A stretch of DNA of 36,419 bases from an uncultured Alphaproteobacteria bacterium (GTDB taxonomy: Bacteria > Pseudomonadota > Alphaproteobacteria > RF32 > CAG-239). The notes beneath the pieces are model-generated. The model saw only the letters and a list, made by a program, of their open reading frames with translations, searched no databases and was not told the DNA's origin. Below are positions 1 to 8,422 of this stretch, in pieces. The stretch covers positions 1 to 36,419 of the forward strand of contig CALXWC010000016.1 of the NCBI GenBank assembly GCA_944392265.1, written 5' to 3'. The position numbers were made by a program, and so were the translations under genes. Positions within the stretch are counted from its first letter, which is position 1; every line of letters begins with the position of its first letter.

Positions 1-1047
1 TTTGTGGCTGAATTTGAAAAATCTATCGCTAACATGGCTCATGTTAAACTTGCCACAATTGAAGGTCGTTTCTATGCTATGGATAGAGATAAACGTTGGG
101 ATCGTGTTGAATTGGCTTATAACAATATGGCTTTTGCAGAAGGTAAAAAATATACCTCTTCAAATGAAGCTATTAAAGCTTCTTATGCCGAAGGTGTTAA
201 CGATGAATTCGTTGTTCCTTGCGTTATCGGCGATTATCAAGGTATGCAAGACGGAGATGCCGTTTTGATGATGAACTTCAGAGCCGACCGTGCTCGTGAA
301 ATCCTTTATGCTTTGGCTGATAAAGATTTCACAGGTTTTGCTCGCAAAAAAGATATTAAAACATCTATCAATGTTGGCTTGACCGAATATTCAGTTGACC
401 ACCAGCGCTTTATGAAAACCATGTTTGGTCCTGAAGCTTTGACCAATATTTTTGGTGAAGTTGTTTCTAACCATGGTTTGACCCAACTCCGCATTGCCGA
501 AACCGAAAAATATGCTCACGTTACATTCTTCTTCAACGGTGGTGAAGAACGCGAGTTCAAAGGCGAAGAAAGAATCCTTGTTCCTTCTCCAAAAGTTGCC
601 ACTTATGACCTTAAACCGGAAATGAGTGTTTATGAAGTAACGGAAAAATTGGTTGATGCTATTGAGAACAAACGCTTTGATGCCATTATCTGTAACTTTG
701 CCAACGGCGATATGGTTGGACACACAGGTATTATGGAAGCTGCTCTTAAAGCTGTTGCTGCGGTTGATGAATGCTTGGGCAAAGTGGTTAATGCCATTAA
801 AAAAGTTGGCGGCGTGCTCTTTGTTACAGCTGACCACGGCAACGTTGAAAAAATGGTTGATGAAAAAACAGGTGCGCCTTACACCGCTCATACCGTTGGC
901 AAGGTTCAAGGTGTTTTGGTTAACTGCCAAACCCCGATTAAAGGCTTGCATGACGGTAAATTAGCTGATATTGCACCGACATTACTCGAACTCCTCAATA
1001 TTGAAAAACCGGCTGAAATGAACGGTAATTCTTTGATTGAAAAATAA
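1..1047 (+). CDS. gpmI: 2,3-bisphosphoglycerate-independent phosphoglycerate mutase, C-terminal part
   Basis: Interconverts 3- and 2-phosphoglycerate in glycolysis and gluconeogenesis, using two Mn ions and a phosphoserine. The frame is open from base 1, so the 5' end lies outside the window. About 348 codons are present against roughly 510 in the family, so the first third, including the phosphoserine region, is missing. Family motifs seen are GRFYAMDRDKRWDR near the start, NFRADRARE, VPSPKVATYDLKPEMS, NFANGDMVGHTG and VTADHGNVEKM; the last two carry metal-binding Asp and His. The stop is followed after 14 bases by envC on the same strand, probably one operon. The GTG at base 4 is an internal valine, not a start. 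Identity is secure. Confidence 0.96.
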   Translation, partial: FVAEFEKSIANMAHVKLATIEGRFYAMDRDKRWDRVELAYNNMAFAEGKKYTSSNEAIKASYAEGVNDEFVVPCVIGDYQGMQDGDAVLMMNFRADRAREILYALADKDFTGFARKKDIKTSINVGLTEYSVDHQRFMKTMFGPEALTNIFGEVVSNHGLTQLRIAETEKYAHVTFFFNGGEEREFKGEERILVPSPKVATYDLKPEMSVYEVTEKLVDAIENKRFDAIICNFANGDMVGHTGIMEAALKAVAAVDECLGKVVNAIKKVGGVLFVTADHGNVEKMVDEKTGAPYTAHTVGKVQGVLVNCQTPIKGLHDGKLADIAPTLLELLNIEKPAEMNGNSLIEK

Positions 1048-1061
1048 GAGGACGTCTGTTC

Positions 1062-2309
1062 GTGAAAAATAATTTAGCCATAGCCATAATCTCTATTGTC
1101 ATGTTTGGTGTTATCAATATGACAAATGAGGTTATGGCGGCTAAAGTTTCTAAGCAAGAGCTTGAGAAAATGGAAAAGCAAATGGAAATCCAAAACCAAA
1201 AGCATCTCCAATTGCAGGCTCAGGCAGACAAAATCAATCAAGAGCTCAATGATGTCAGCAAAGACATGATTGCCACGGCTCAAAAAATTCAAAATAATGA
1301 AGAAAAAATATCTTCTATGGAAAAGCAACTTTCAGAATTGCAAGATGAACTTAAGCAGGCTGAAAATACTTTTCTTTCTCAAGACGAAAATTTAATTAAA
1401 ACTCTTTCTGCTTTACAAAACTTGGCCTTGAAACCAACTGAGGCTTTATTTGTGCAGCCTTTAACTCCGGTTGAAACAATTCGAAGCGCTATTTTGCTCA
1501 GAGAATCCGTTCCATACTTAGAAGGTAGAGCTGCTCAGATTAAAGAACAACTCAAACAAATTACACAAAAAAAATCTCAGGTAGAAAAACAAGTTGCTAA
1601 AATCACGGCGCAAAAAAACTTGCTTGAGAAAGAGCATGAAAATATGAAAGCGCTGGTGCAAAAGAAATCAAAACTCAGAAACCAAATTGAAATTCAAACA
1701 GCTCAAGCTAAGAAAAAAGTTCAGGCTCTGGCCAGTCAGGCTAACGACTTGCGCGATTTGTTAAACAAACTTGAAAAAGAAAGAAAAATTAAAGAACAAA
1801 AGCAAGCCGAAGAAAGAAGACGTCTGGCAGAGCAAAAACGCTTGGCCGAACAAAAAAAACAAGAACAATATCAAAGTGCTGACTTGATTAAATCTTCTTC
1901 TAATATTATAAATGATATTGGAAAAGCTTTTGTTAAAGCTAAAGGAAAATTGCCTATGCCCGCCAGAGGAACCATTGTGGCAACCTTTGGTGAAGAAAAG
2001 AATAAAGGTGTTGTTAATAAAGGTGTCATTATTAAAACCAGAAATATGGCGCAAGTAACATCTCCTTTTGACGGTGCCGTTATGTTTGCCGGTCCTTTCA
2101 GAGGCTATGGAAATATGATTATTATTGAGCATGGCCGAGGATATTTAACCTTGTTGGCCGGTTTGGAAGATATTGACTGTGATGTTGGGCAAATGCTCCT
2201 TGCGGGAGAACCTATCGGACAAATGCCGGATACTTCTCAGCCAAAGCTCTATGTGGAGTTAAGACATAATAATCAACCTATTGACCCTTTACCTTGGTAC
2301 AATAGATAA
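1062..2309 (+). CDS. envC: EnvC-like murein hydrolase activator (degenerate M23/LytM)
   Basis: Periplasmic activator of cell-wall amidases at division. GTG start with an AGAGGA ribosome site inside the end of gpmI. Residues 1 to about 27 form a signal peptide ending VMA-A. Residues 30-265 are a long Lys/Glu/Gln-rich coiled coil. Residues about 305-415 form a LytM domain. The zinc-binding residues of active M23 peptidases are absent: the HLH motif is replaced by KLYVELRHNNQPIDPLPWY, matching the non-catalytic EnvC ending (SLYFEIR...NPQPW), and the first HxxxD is also missing. From the family, this means an activator, not a peptidase. It lies 23 bases ahead of ctpA, the usual alphaproteobacterial order. 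Confidence 0.9.
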   Translation: MKNNLAIAIISIVMFGVINMTNEVMAAKVSKQELEKMEKQMEIQNQKHLQLQAQADKINQELNDVSKDMIATAQKIQNNEEKISSMEKQLSELQDELKQAENTFLSQDENLIKTLSALQNLALKPTEALFVQPLTPVETIRSAILLRESVPYLEGRAAQIKEQLKQITQKKSQVEKQVAKITAQKNLLEKEHENMKALVQKKSKLRNQIEIQTAQAKKKVQALASQANDLRDLLNKLEKERKIKEQKQAEERRRLAEQKRLAEQKKQEQYQSADLIKSSSNIINDIGKAFVKAKGKLPMPARGTIVATFGEEKNKGVVNKGVIIKTRNMAQVTSPFDGAVMFAGPFRGYGNMIIIEHGRGYLTLLAGLEDIDCDVGQMLLAGEPIGQMPDTSQPKLYVELRHNNQPIDPLPWYNR

Positions 2310-2332
2310 TTTTTGAAACAGGAATAAATATA

Positions 2333-3625
2333 ATGATAAATAAATGGTCTATTTTTACAGCTTCTCTTCTCTCCGTAGCTATTTTTACGGCTCCGGTTAT
2401 GGCTGATAAAGAAAAAAATGAAAAAGATAATTTTGCCGAAACATATGAAATGCTTAACCTTTTCGGTGAAGTTATGGAAAGAACGAAAACCTCTTATGTG
2501 GAAGATGTTACCGATAAAAAACTTATCGAATCAGCCATTAACGGAATGCTTGTTTCTTTAGACCCACACTCCAGCTATTTGGATGCGCAAAGCTTTAAGT
2601 ATATGAATGAACAGACCAGCGGAAAATTCGGCGGTTTGGGAATCGAAGTCACCATGGAAAATGGCGTGGTTAAAGTTGTTTCTCCGATTGATGACACCCC
2701 TGCTTCAAAAGCCGGCTTAAAACCAAATGACTATATTACACATATTGACGGAGAACAAGTTGTGGGCATGAGCTTGAATGATGCCGTTGATAAAATGAGA
2801 GGTAAAGTTGGCGAAAAAGTTAAATTGACCATTCGTCGTATTAATGAAAAACCTTTTGATGTGACCTTAAAAAGAGAAGAAATTAAAATTCAATCCGTTA
2901 AATCTGAATTAAAGGGTGATGATGTGGCTTATATCAGAATATCTTCTTTTTCTGAAGATACGGATAAAGCTGTTGAAAAAGACCTGAAAAAATTACAGAA
3001 AAAAGCTAAAGAACCTCTTGCAGGAATTGTTCTTGACGTAAGAAACAACCCCGGCGGCCTTTTAGACCAAGCCGTTAATGTGTCTGACTTGTTCTTAGAT
3101 AAAGGTGAAATTGTTTCAACCCGTTCTAAAAACCCACAAGACACCATTAAATATAACGCAACAAAAGGCGATATAGCACAAGATATGCCGATTGTTGTTT
3201 TGGTTAATGACGGTTCTGCTTCTGCTTCAGAAATTGTGGCCGGTGCTTTGCAAGACCACAAGAGAGCTATTGTGTTGGGCGAAAGAACTTTTGGTAAGGG
3301 TTCTGTTCAAACGGTTATTCCACTTGGAAAATATGGTGCCATGCGTTTGACGACGGCTCGCTATTATACTCCGTCCGGCCGTTCTATTCAGGCCACGGGA
3401 ATTATGCCAGATGTTGAAGTTAAGCCTGCTAAGGTTGAAGAAATTGATAAAGGTATGAACTTCAGCGAGGCAGAGTTTGGTAACGCATTAAAAAATGATG
3501 CTAAAGAAACAACCAAAAAGAAAGAAAACGCTCAAGATGAAGATTTGAAAAAAGATTATCAATTGATGCGCGCCGTTGATTTGGTTAAATCTCTCAGCAT
3601 TTATAAACAAGGCTTAAATAACTAG
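2333..3625 (+). CDS. ctpA: Carboxy-terminal processing protease, S41 family
   Basis: Periplasmic serine protease that trims C-termini of envelope proteins and cell-wall hydrolases. Signal peptide at residues 1-24 (PVMA-D). PDZ domain at about 98-170 (GGLGIEV, ASKAGLKPNDYITHIDG). The catalytic domain follows, with DVRNNPGG at 235-242 and VNDGSASASE at 291-300, where Ser297 is the expected nucleophile. GERTFGKGSVQ supplies Lys322 and Gln326. The spacing of 25 residues between Ser and Lys fits the family. At 430 aa the length is normal. It sits between envC and the YibQ-like gene with short gaps, consistent with one envelope operon. Confidence 0.95.
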   Translation: MINKWSIFTASLLSVAIFTAPVMADKEKNEKDNFAETYEMLNLFGEVMERTKTSYVEDVTDKKLIESAINGMLVSLDPHSSYLDAQSFKYMNEQTSGKFGGLGIEVTMENGVVKVVSPIDDTPASKAGLKPNDYITHIDGEQVVGMSLNDAVDKMRGKVGEKVKLTIRRINEKPFDVTLKREEIKIQSVKSELKGDDVAYIRISSFSEDTDKAVEKDLKKLQKKAKEPLAGIVLDVRNNPGGLLDQAVNVSDLFLDKGEIVSTRSKNPQDTIKYNATKGDIAQDMPIVVLVNDGSASASEIVAGALQDHKRAIVLGERTFGKGSVQTVIPLGKYGAMRLTTARYYTPSGRSIQATGIMPDVEVKPAKVEEIDKGMNFSEAEFGNALKNDAKETTKKKENAQDEDLKKDYQLMRAVDLVKSLSIYKQGLNN

Positions 3626-3635
3626 GAAAAGAAAT

Positions 3636-4784
3636 ATGAGCGGACATCGTTATAATACAAAATTAATCTACTTTGTTTTGATCGTTATTGTATTAGTGAC
3701 GGTGTCCGGATATTTCTTTGCCAGACAAAAAAGCACACCCGAATTTCGCTCTAAAATCGAAAGGGTTATGTTTGAAAGCAAAAACAAGTCTCCAAAATAT
3801 ATTTTAACACTTCCGGATAAATCTGATGTTGCGGTTAAACCTGAAATTAAAAATCTGGAAAAAACAGATAAAGAGCTTAAATCTGTTGATGATTTTGTTG
3901 AAGCCGCACCTTTGGTTGGAAAATTAAAACAAGAAAAAGATTTAGCCAGCCTGCAATTTGTTATTAATAATCCGGAATATTCCGAAAAAGTGGAAAACTA
4001 TATTTTGCCCAAAGTTGGTGCAAACGGTAAAAAACCTTGGATTGTATACGGAAAACATGAAAAAATTGCACCAAACTTTTATAAGGTGGCAATTGTCTTA
4101 AAAAACATCGGAATTGATGACCAGATTTTTGAAGCCGCCACTAAGGCTTTGCCATCTAATTTTTCATTATCTTTTTCTCCTTATACCGTTAATCGTGCTG
4201 AAAAAATCTCCCTTGCACGCAAACATGGACATGAAACCTATATGGATTTGCTTTTGGCGTCAAAAAATGTATTAAAAGCAGATAATGGGCCTTTGTCTTT
4301 AGGTTTAACGGCATCTTCTGAAGAAAATATGCAACGTTTTTATAAAGTTATCAGTGCCGGAGCACCCATTGGCGGTGTGGTTGTTGTAGACGGAATGATT
4401 GATGAAACAACCAAGCCTCAAGTTAAAACAGCAATGGAAGAGCTTAGTAAAAGAGGCTTGTTGATGATTGATACAACTCAAGAAAACGTGCTTAATTCTA
4501 TTGCTGAAAATAATTTGGCTCGAAAAAAAGCAGATATTGTTATTGGAGAAGATATTTCTCCTGAAACCATTAAACAACAAATTATCGAGGCAGAAAAAAT
4601 TGCCAAAGAAAAAGGTCAGGTTTTGGTGGTAGCCATGCCTAAACCTATTGTTATTACGTCTTTAAAAAACTGGGTTGAAACCTTCTCCCCTCAGCTTTCT
4701 TATGAACAGATGAAAGAACAAGAAGTAACAAAAATTAAACGTCCTTTTGCTCTTGTTCCTGTTTCTAACCTTGTGGTGGAGTAA
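3636..4784 (+). CDS. Divergent polysaccharide deacetylase (YibQ family)
   Basis: One membrane segment at residues about 8-27 and a periplasmic domain from about 130. The domain matches the divergent polysaccharide deacetylase family: VAIVLKNIGI, LSFSPYTVNRAEKISLARKHGHETYMDLLL, GPLSLGLTAS, then SKRGLLMIDTT. The Asp pair expected after VAIV (VIDDLG) reads LKNIG, and the usual PMEP reads YMDLL, so metal-dependent deacetylation is doubtful. Alphaproteobacterial members commonly lack that Asp pair. It starts 11 bases after ctpA, and rppH follows 3 bases after its stop. The substrate is unknown; an envelope role is inferred from its neighbours. Confidence 0.85.
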   Translation: MSGHRYNTKLIYFVLIVIVLVTVSGYFFARQKSTPEFRSKIERVMFESKNKSPKYILTLPDKSDVAVKPEIKNLEKTDKELKSVDDFVEAAPLVGKLKQEKDLASLQFVINNPEYSEKVENYILPKVGANGKKPWIVYGKHEKIAPNFYKVAIVLKNIGIDDQIFEAATKALPSNFSLSFSPYTVNRAEKISLARKHGHETYMDLLLASKNVLKADNGPLSLGLTASSEENMQRFYKVISAGAPIGGVVVVDGMIDETTKPQVKTAMEELSKRGLLMIDTTQENVLNSIAENNLARKKADIVIGEDISPETIKQQIIEAEKIAKEKGQVLVVAMPKPIVITSLKNWVETFSPQLSYEQMKEQEVTKIKRPFALVPVSNLVVE

Positions 4785-4787
4785 AAT

Positions 4788-5273
4788 ATGACTGAGCTTT
4801 ATCGAAAAAATGCCGGAATTATTGTTTGCAACACACAAGGAAAAGTTCTTTCTTGCCAACGCGTGGAAAATTATGACTTTAATTGGCAATTTCCTCAAGG
4901 GGGTATTGAAGAAGGAGAATCTCCTCTTGAGGCGGCTTATCGCGAGTTAAAAGAAGAAACAGGCTTAACTAATGTTAAGCTCATTTGCCAATATCCGGAG
5001 CCCTTAAGATATAAGTTTTCTAAAGAGATTATAGAAAAATTTAAGAAACTCGGACGAAAAAATGTTGGTCAAGAGCAATATTGGACACTTTTTTTGCATC
5101 TGGGAACAGATGATGAAATCAACTTTAAAACAAACCCTCAAGAAATTGAATTTCAAGCTTTTGAATGGATTGATATTCAAGACGCGCCAAATCGGGTGGT
5201 TGACTTCAAAAAAGAAGTTTATGAAAAGGTTTGCGCTTATTTCAAACCATTTGTAGAACAACAAAAATTGTAA
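4788..5273 (+). CDS. rppH: RNA pyrophosphohydrolase (Nudix)
   Basis: Removes pyrophosphate from 5'-triphosphate mRNA ends and so starts RNase E-dependent decay. Also called NudH, or IalA in Bartonella. A complete Nudix box lies at residues 38-60 (GGIEEGESPLEAAYRELKEETGL is split here as GX5E, X7, REL, KEETGL). It follows the RppH signature WQFPQGG at 33-39 and the N-terminal YRKNAGIIV. The 161 aa length is typical. It begins 3 bases after the preceding stop, so translation is probably coupled to the envelope operon. The gene ends just before a T-rich stretch. Confidence 0.94.
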   Translation: MTELYRKNAGIIVCNTQGKVLSCQRVENYDFNWQFPQGGIEEGESPLEAAYRELKEETGLTNVKLICQYPEPLRYKFSKEIIEKFKKLGRKNVGQEQYWTLFLHLGTDDEINFKTNPQEIEFQAFEWIDIQDAPNRVVDFKKEVYEKVCAYFKPFVEQQKL

Positions 5274-5339
5274 TTTTTTTCTCTTTTCCTTCAGCCAAAT
5301 TTGTGATATTATCGTCTTGTTTTAACGGAATATGGAACA

Positions 5340-5927
5340 ATGGACGATTTACATAAATTTGATAAAGAACGGCAAGAAATTTTAGCTATGGTTAAAGACG
5401 GAATAAAAACAAATATTCCGCTTAAACCGACGCAAAAGAGATATTTGAAAAATCTTTTGCTTTTTTCTTTGATGCGCGCTTCAAAAAATCAGACCGTTAC
5501 AAAACCAAACTTTATCAAGCTGGTTGCCAAACAATTTAAAAAATATATTGTCAAAATTCTGCATGGTACCATGAAAACTCTGCCAAACTATAATCCTGAT
5601 GAAGATGAAGATTTTTATGATGAAAATTTGGAAGTAGAAATCAACCGCGTAATTGCCAATGAACAGTTTTTGAATTTGAGTCTTATTCAAAAAAGCTTAA
5701 CTCCGCAAAATATTGTAAGCGAAATAAGAAGCTTGGTTGAAGGAATGAACACTCAAGAGGTTATCCGTAGAATTAACGCAATTAAGGAAATGAACGCTAA
5801 TCACAGAGAAACCCCTGAAGAAGCCAGACAAAGAGAAAAAAGAATCAGAGAATATGAACAACAAAGACAAAGGCAGCAAAATATGCGTCTTTTGGAACTT
5901 GAACGTGGCTCTAGAGAAAGATATTAG
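5340..5927 (+). CDS. Orphan cytoplasmic protein, 195 aa
   Basis: I do not recognise a family. No signal peptide or membrane segment is visible. The N-terminal half is basic (KPTQKRYLKNLLLFS). The middle is acidic (NPDEDEDFYDENLEVE, about 81-96). The C-terminal 40 residues are rich in Glu, Arg and Gln, likely a charged coiled coil. ATG start with a weak CGGAA ribosome site at about 5327-5331. It follows rppH by 66 bases in the same direction and precedes another orphan with its own promoter. Composition resembles the neighbours, so it looks resident rather than newly acquired. The reading frame is credible; the function is unknown. Confidence 0.7.
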   Translation: MDDLHKFDKERQEILAMVKDGIKTNIPLKPTQKRYLKNLLLFSLMRASKNQTVTKPNFIKLVAKQFKKYIVKILHGTMKTLPNYNPDEDEDFYDENLEVEINRVIANEQFLNLSLIQKSLTPQNIVSEIRSLVEGMNTQEVIRRINAIKEMNANHRETPEEARQREKRIREYEQQRQRQQNMRLLELERGSRERY

Positions 5928-5960
5928 TAAACAATAGACTTTTTGACAAAAAATATATTT

Positions 5961-5989
5961 TTGACAAAACTCTTTAATTTTGATATATT
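5961..5989 (+). promoter_or_regulatory. Sigma-70 promoter for the orphan gene at 6023
   Basis: TTGACA at 5961-5966, a 17-base spacer, and TATATT at 5984-5989. This is the closest match to consensus that I saw in the window. A second TTTTTGACA element starts at about 5940. Transcription would start at about 5996, giving a short leader before the AAAGGA ribosome site and the ATG at 6023. Confidence 0.65.
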
Positions 5990-6022
5990 TTATTTAGGGA
6001 TATTATTAAAAGGATTCCAGAT

Positions 6023-6691
6023 ATGCTTAAAGATTATAAAAATTTAAAAACATATGAAAATGTCAAAGACATTAAGCATCTTAAAACAAACGACTTGTTA
6101 AAACTCAATAACATAACCACGCCTGCCGAAGAGCGTATTAAGAACACTAATGCCGTCCAAAAATTTAACGATGAAAATAAGGTCACAAATGATAACGTTA
6201 CTGATTTTTCCAAGCTAAAATGGGGAAAACAACTCGAACTCTCTCACATTCAGGCAAAAGACGGCTCCACAACTTATTATCTTGCTGAAGCTACAAGTAT
6301 TTCTCTTGAAAACGGAAATACTGTTAATATTGTAAAGAATGAAAACGGTAACTATACTTATTTGGTTTTAGATAAAGATAATAAGATTATCAGCTCTGCA
6401 TATAACATTAGCGAACAAGAAGCAGCCAACAAACTGAAAGATAAAAATCATTCTTCTGTGCAAGAAAGAGCGCCCTCTCCTCAAAATTCAGGCCTGCGTG
6501 ATAAGGTTAAATCTCAAGTAGATAAAAGATTGGAAGAAATAAAAAATAAAAAACAAGAACTGTTTAACCTAAAAAACAATCGTTTTGAAAGCAATGACAC
6601 TGCTGGCAAAGATAAAGTTTCTGACAGAAAATCTACTAAACAAGAAATATCTGATTATATTTTCAAACAAAATACCAACAGAGAAATGTAA
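6023..6691 (+). CDS. Orphan hydrophilic protein, 222 aa
   Basis: I do not recognise a family. The protein is Lys/Asn-rich with no signal peptide or membrane segment. Residues 1-30 contain repeating YKNLK, YENVK, IKHLK and LLKLNN units. Residues 65-130 look like a compact beta-rich domain (LELSHIQAKDGSTTYYLAEATSISLENG). The last 70 residues are charged and probably coiled coil. ATG start with AAAGGA upstream, a near-consensus promoter (5961-5989) and a strong terminator (6695-6730), so it is a single-gene unit. Expression is probably high. A secreted or structural role cannot be judged from the sequence. Confidence 0.7.
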   Translation: MLKDYKNLKTYENVKDIKHLKTNDLLKLNNITTPAEERIKNTNAVQKFNDENKVTNDNVTDFSKLKWGKQLELSHIQAKDGSTTYYLAEATSISLENGNTVNIVKNENGNYTYLVLDKDNKIISSAYNISEQEAANKLKDKNHSSVQERAPSPQNSGLRDKVKSQVDKRLEEIKNKKQELFNLKNNRFESNDTAGKDKVSDRKSTKQEISDYIFKQNTNREM

Positions 6692-6694
6692 TAA

Positions 6695-6730
6695 ATAAAA
6701 CCCCTCCTATTTTCCTTGAAGGGGTTTTAT
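6695..6730. terminator. Bidirectional rho-independent terminator
   Basis: An 11-bp stem (ATAAAACCCCT at 6695-6705 with AGGGGTTTTAT at 6720-6730) and a T-rich tract on both strands. It separates the orphan gene (+) from rlmN (-). The rlmN stop lies 2 bases away. Confidence 0.85.
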
Positions 6731-6731
6731 T

Positions 6732-7805
6732 TTATTTTTCTTTTTCCTTTTTAGACTTTAATTGTCCGCAGGCGGCTAAGATATCTTGTCCTCTTGCCAC
6801 ACGAATGGGGGCAGCGTAGCCAAACTTGCCAAGCTCTTTTGAAAAAGCCTGAGCTCTATTGTTAGATGATGGTTGATAATCGCATCCCGGCCATGGATTA
6901 AACGGAATTAAGTTAAACTTGGCATCAATTTTATATTTTTTCATTAAATCAACCAATTCATGTGCATTTTCTATCGAATCGTTTAATCCGTTTAACAACA
7001 GATATTCAAAAGTGATATATTTGCAGCTTCCTGCTCTTTTTTGAAACTCTTGGCAGGCGGTTAAAACATCTTCTATCGGATATCTCTTATTAATGGGCAT
7101 AATTCTGGTGCGAAGCTCATTATTTGACGCATGCAAGCTAATGGCTAATCTACACCCTAACTCACTTGCAACATCTGCAATATGCGGCACAATACCCGAT
7201 GTTGATAATGTGATTTTGCGGCGAGAAATGGCAACACCGTCTCCATCTGATAAAATCTTTAAAGCCTTAAAGGTATTTTCTTTATTATGAAGCGGTTCGC
7301 CCATGCCCATAACAACAATATTGGATAAATATCTGACTTCATCGGTTGGGGTTGGCCATTCATTATAAGCATCTCTTGCCACCAAAAACTGAGAAACTAT
7401 TTCTCCGGCGGTTAAATTGCGGGTGATTTTTTGTGAACCGGTATGACAAAAGGTGCAACCAACGGCGCAACCCACTTGTGTGGAGATGCAAACCGTTCCT
7501 CTATCTTCTTCGGGAATGTAAACGGTTTCTATTCTTTGTCCGTCAGCAAATTCTAATAACCATTTATGCGTTTTGTCTGAAGATATTTGCTCGGTTACGA
7601 TTTTTGGACGTGTAATGGTAAATTTTTCTGCCAACTTGGCGCGCAAATCTTTGCTTAAGTTGCTCATCTTTTCAAAATCTGTCACACCGTGATGATACAA
7701 CCATTGCCAAACTTGTTTGGCTCGGAACGGTTTTTCACCGATGTTGGCAATTTCTTGCGCCAATTCTTCTTTTGACAAACCAATCAGTTCTTTTTTATCG
7801 CTCAT
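6732..7805 (-). CDS. rlmN: 23S rRNA (A2503-C2)/tRNA (A37-C2) methyltransferase, radical SAM
   Basis: Methylates C2 of A2503 in 23S rRNA and of A37 in some tRNAs, using a [4Fe-4S] cluster. The cluster motif CxxxCxxC is at Cys113, Cys117 and Cys120 (GCAVGCTFC). The C-terminal Cys346 in ILAACGQL is the second redox-active Cys expected for the transient methyl-cysteine mechanism. Other family blocks are FRAKQVWQW, GEPLHN and SLHASNN. The length of 357 aa is normal. The IalB-family gene lies 3 bases upstream, so the two are probably cotranscribed. Confidence 0.95.
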   Translation of the reverse strand: MSDKKELIGLSKEELAQEIANIGEKPFRAKQVWQWLYHHGVTDFEKMSNLSKDLRAKLAEKFTITRPKIVTEQISSDKTHKWLLEFADGQRIETVYIPEEDRGTVCISTQVGCAVGCTFCHTGSQKITRNLTAGEIVSQFLVARDAYNEWPTPTDEVRYLSNIVVMGMGEPLHNKENTFKALKILSDGDGVAISRRKITLSTSGIVPHIADVASELGCRLAISLHASNNELRTRIMPINKRYPIEDVLTACQEFQKRAGSCKYITFEYLLLNGLNDSIENAHELVDLMKKYKIDAKFNLIPFNPWPGCDYQPSSNNRAQAFSKELGKFGYAAPIRVARGQDILAACGQLKSKKEKEK

Positions 7806-7808
7806 TGC

Positions 7809-8315
7809 TTATTTCTTTCTGCATTTTGCACTGATTGCTTTATAAGCTTGAGAAAAGCCGGCTAAAGAATAAGTATCTTTGGTTTTGGTGCCTTTGCTTG
7901 AAACACCATGAACAATCATGCGAGAACCTCTTTTCATGGCGGCAACAATCTCTTTATCTGTTTTTTCAGAGGTTGCCCAAGCTTTATCCCCGTTTACAAA
8001 CAACTTATCAAAAGTCTGATTACCGATTTTGATTTCTACTTTTGATTCCGGTTTATAAGTGTATCCGGCCGTAATGTTTACAACATCATAGCTTTTATCA
8101 TTCGGACGATGCGTAATTACGGTATAAATGTTTCCTCTGTTGGTATATTTTCCTTCATCTCTTTTGGGGGTGGAAGCCATATAACAAGTTAAGCCGGATG
8201 CATCTTGATAATAGTATGCTACCCAATCATCATATTCGCCAATTTCGGTCGGAACTTTAGCGGCTTGAGCGGTTGAGGCTAAAAGAAATCCAGTCAAAAA
8301 TAAAAATTTTTTCAT
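7809..8315 (-). CDS. IalB-family secreted protein
   Basis: Signal peptide at residues 1-19 (STAQA-A), then a small periplasmic domain. The layout fits the invasion-associated locus B family: DDWVAYYY near the start, Cys at about 44 (LTCYMAS) and at the C-terminus (SAKCRKK), likely disulfide-linked, and the closing block KDTYSLAGFSQAY. The biochemical function of this family is not established. The name comes from Bartonella ialB, which neighbours ialA (rppH); rppH lies about 3 kb away here. An inverted repeat sits upstream at 8341-8359. Confidence 0.85.
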   Translation of the reverse strand: MKKFLFLTGFLLASTAQAAKVPTEIGEYDDWVAYYYQDASGLTCYMASTPKRDEGKYTNRGNIYTVITHRPNDKSYDVVNITAGYTYKPESKVEIKIGNQTFDKLFVNGDKAWATSEKTDKEIVAAMKRGSRMIVHGVSSKGTKTKDTYSLAGFSQAYKAISAKCRKK

Positions 8316-8340
8316 ATTTACATTCTTTCTTAGCTAAAAA

Positions 8341-8359
8341 TTATCAAATTATTTGATAA
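8341..8359. repeat. Perfect inverted repeat between ialB-like gene and cca
   Basis: TTATCAAA, a 3-base loop TTA, and TTTGATAA, in the 107-bp divergent region. It lies 26 bases upstream of the ialB-like start codon and could be an operator or a leader hairpin. No long T-run follows, so a terminator is unlikely. Confidence 0.4.
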
Positions 8360-8422
8360 TAATATTTGAAATATATCTAAAAACTGTTAATTTCTAGAAA
8401 AAAATTTACGGATTAAAACAAA

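Noticed and set aside
391..951. 186-codon open frame on the minus strand inside gpmI
   Set aside because: Lies wholly antisense to a clear conserved gene, with no family similarity or ribosome site.
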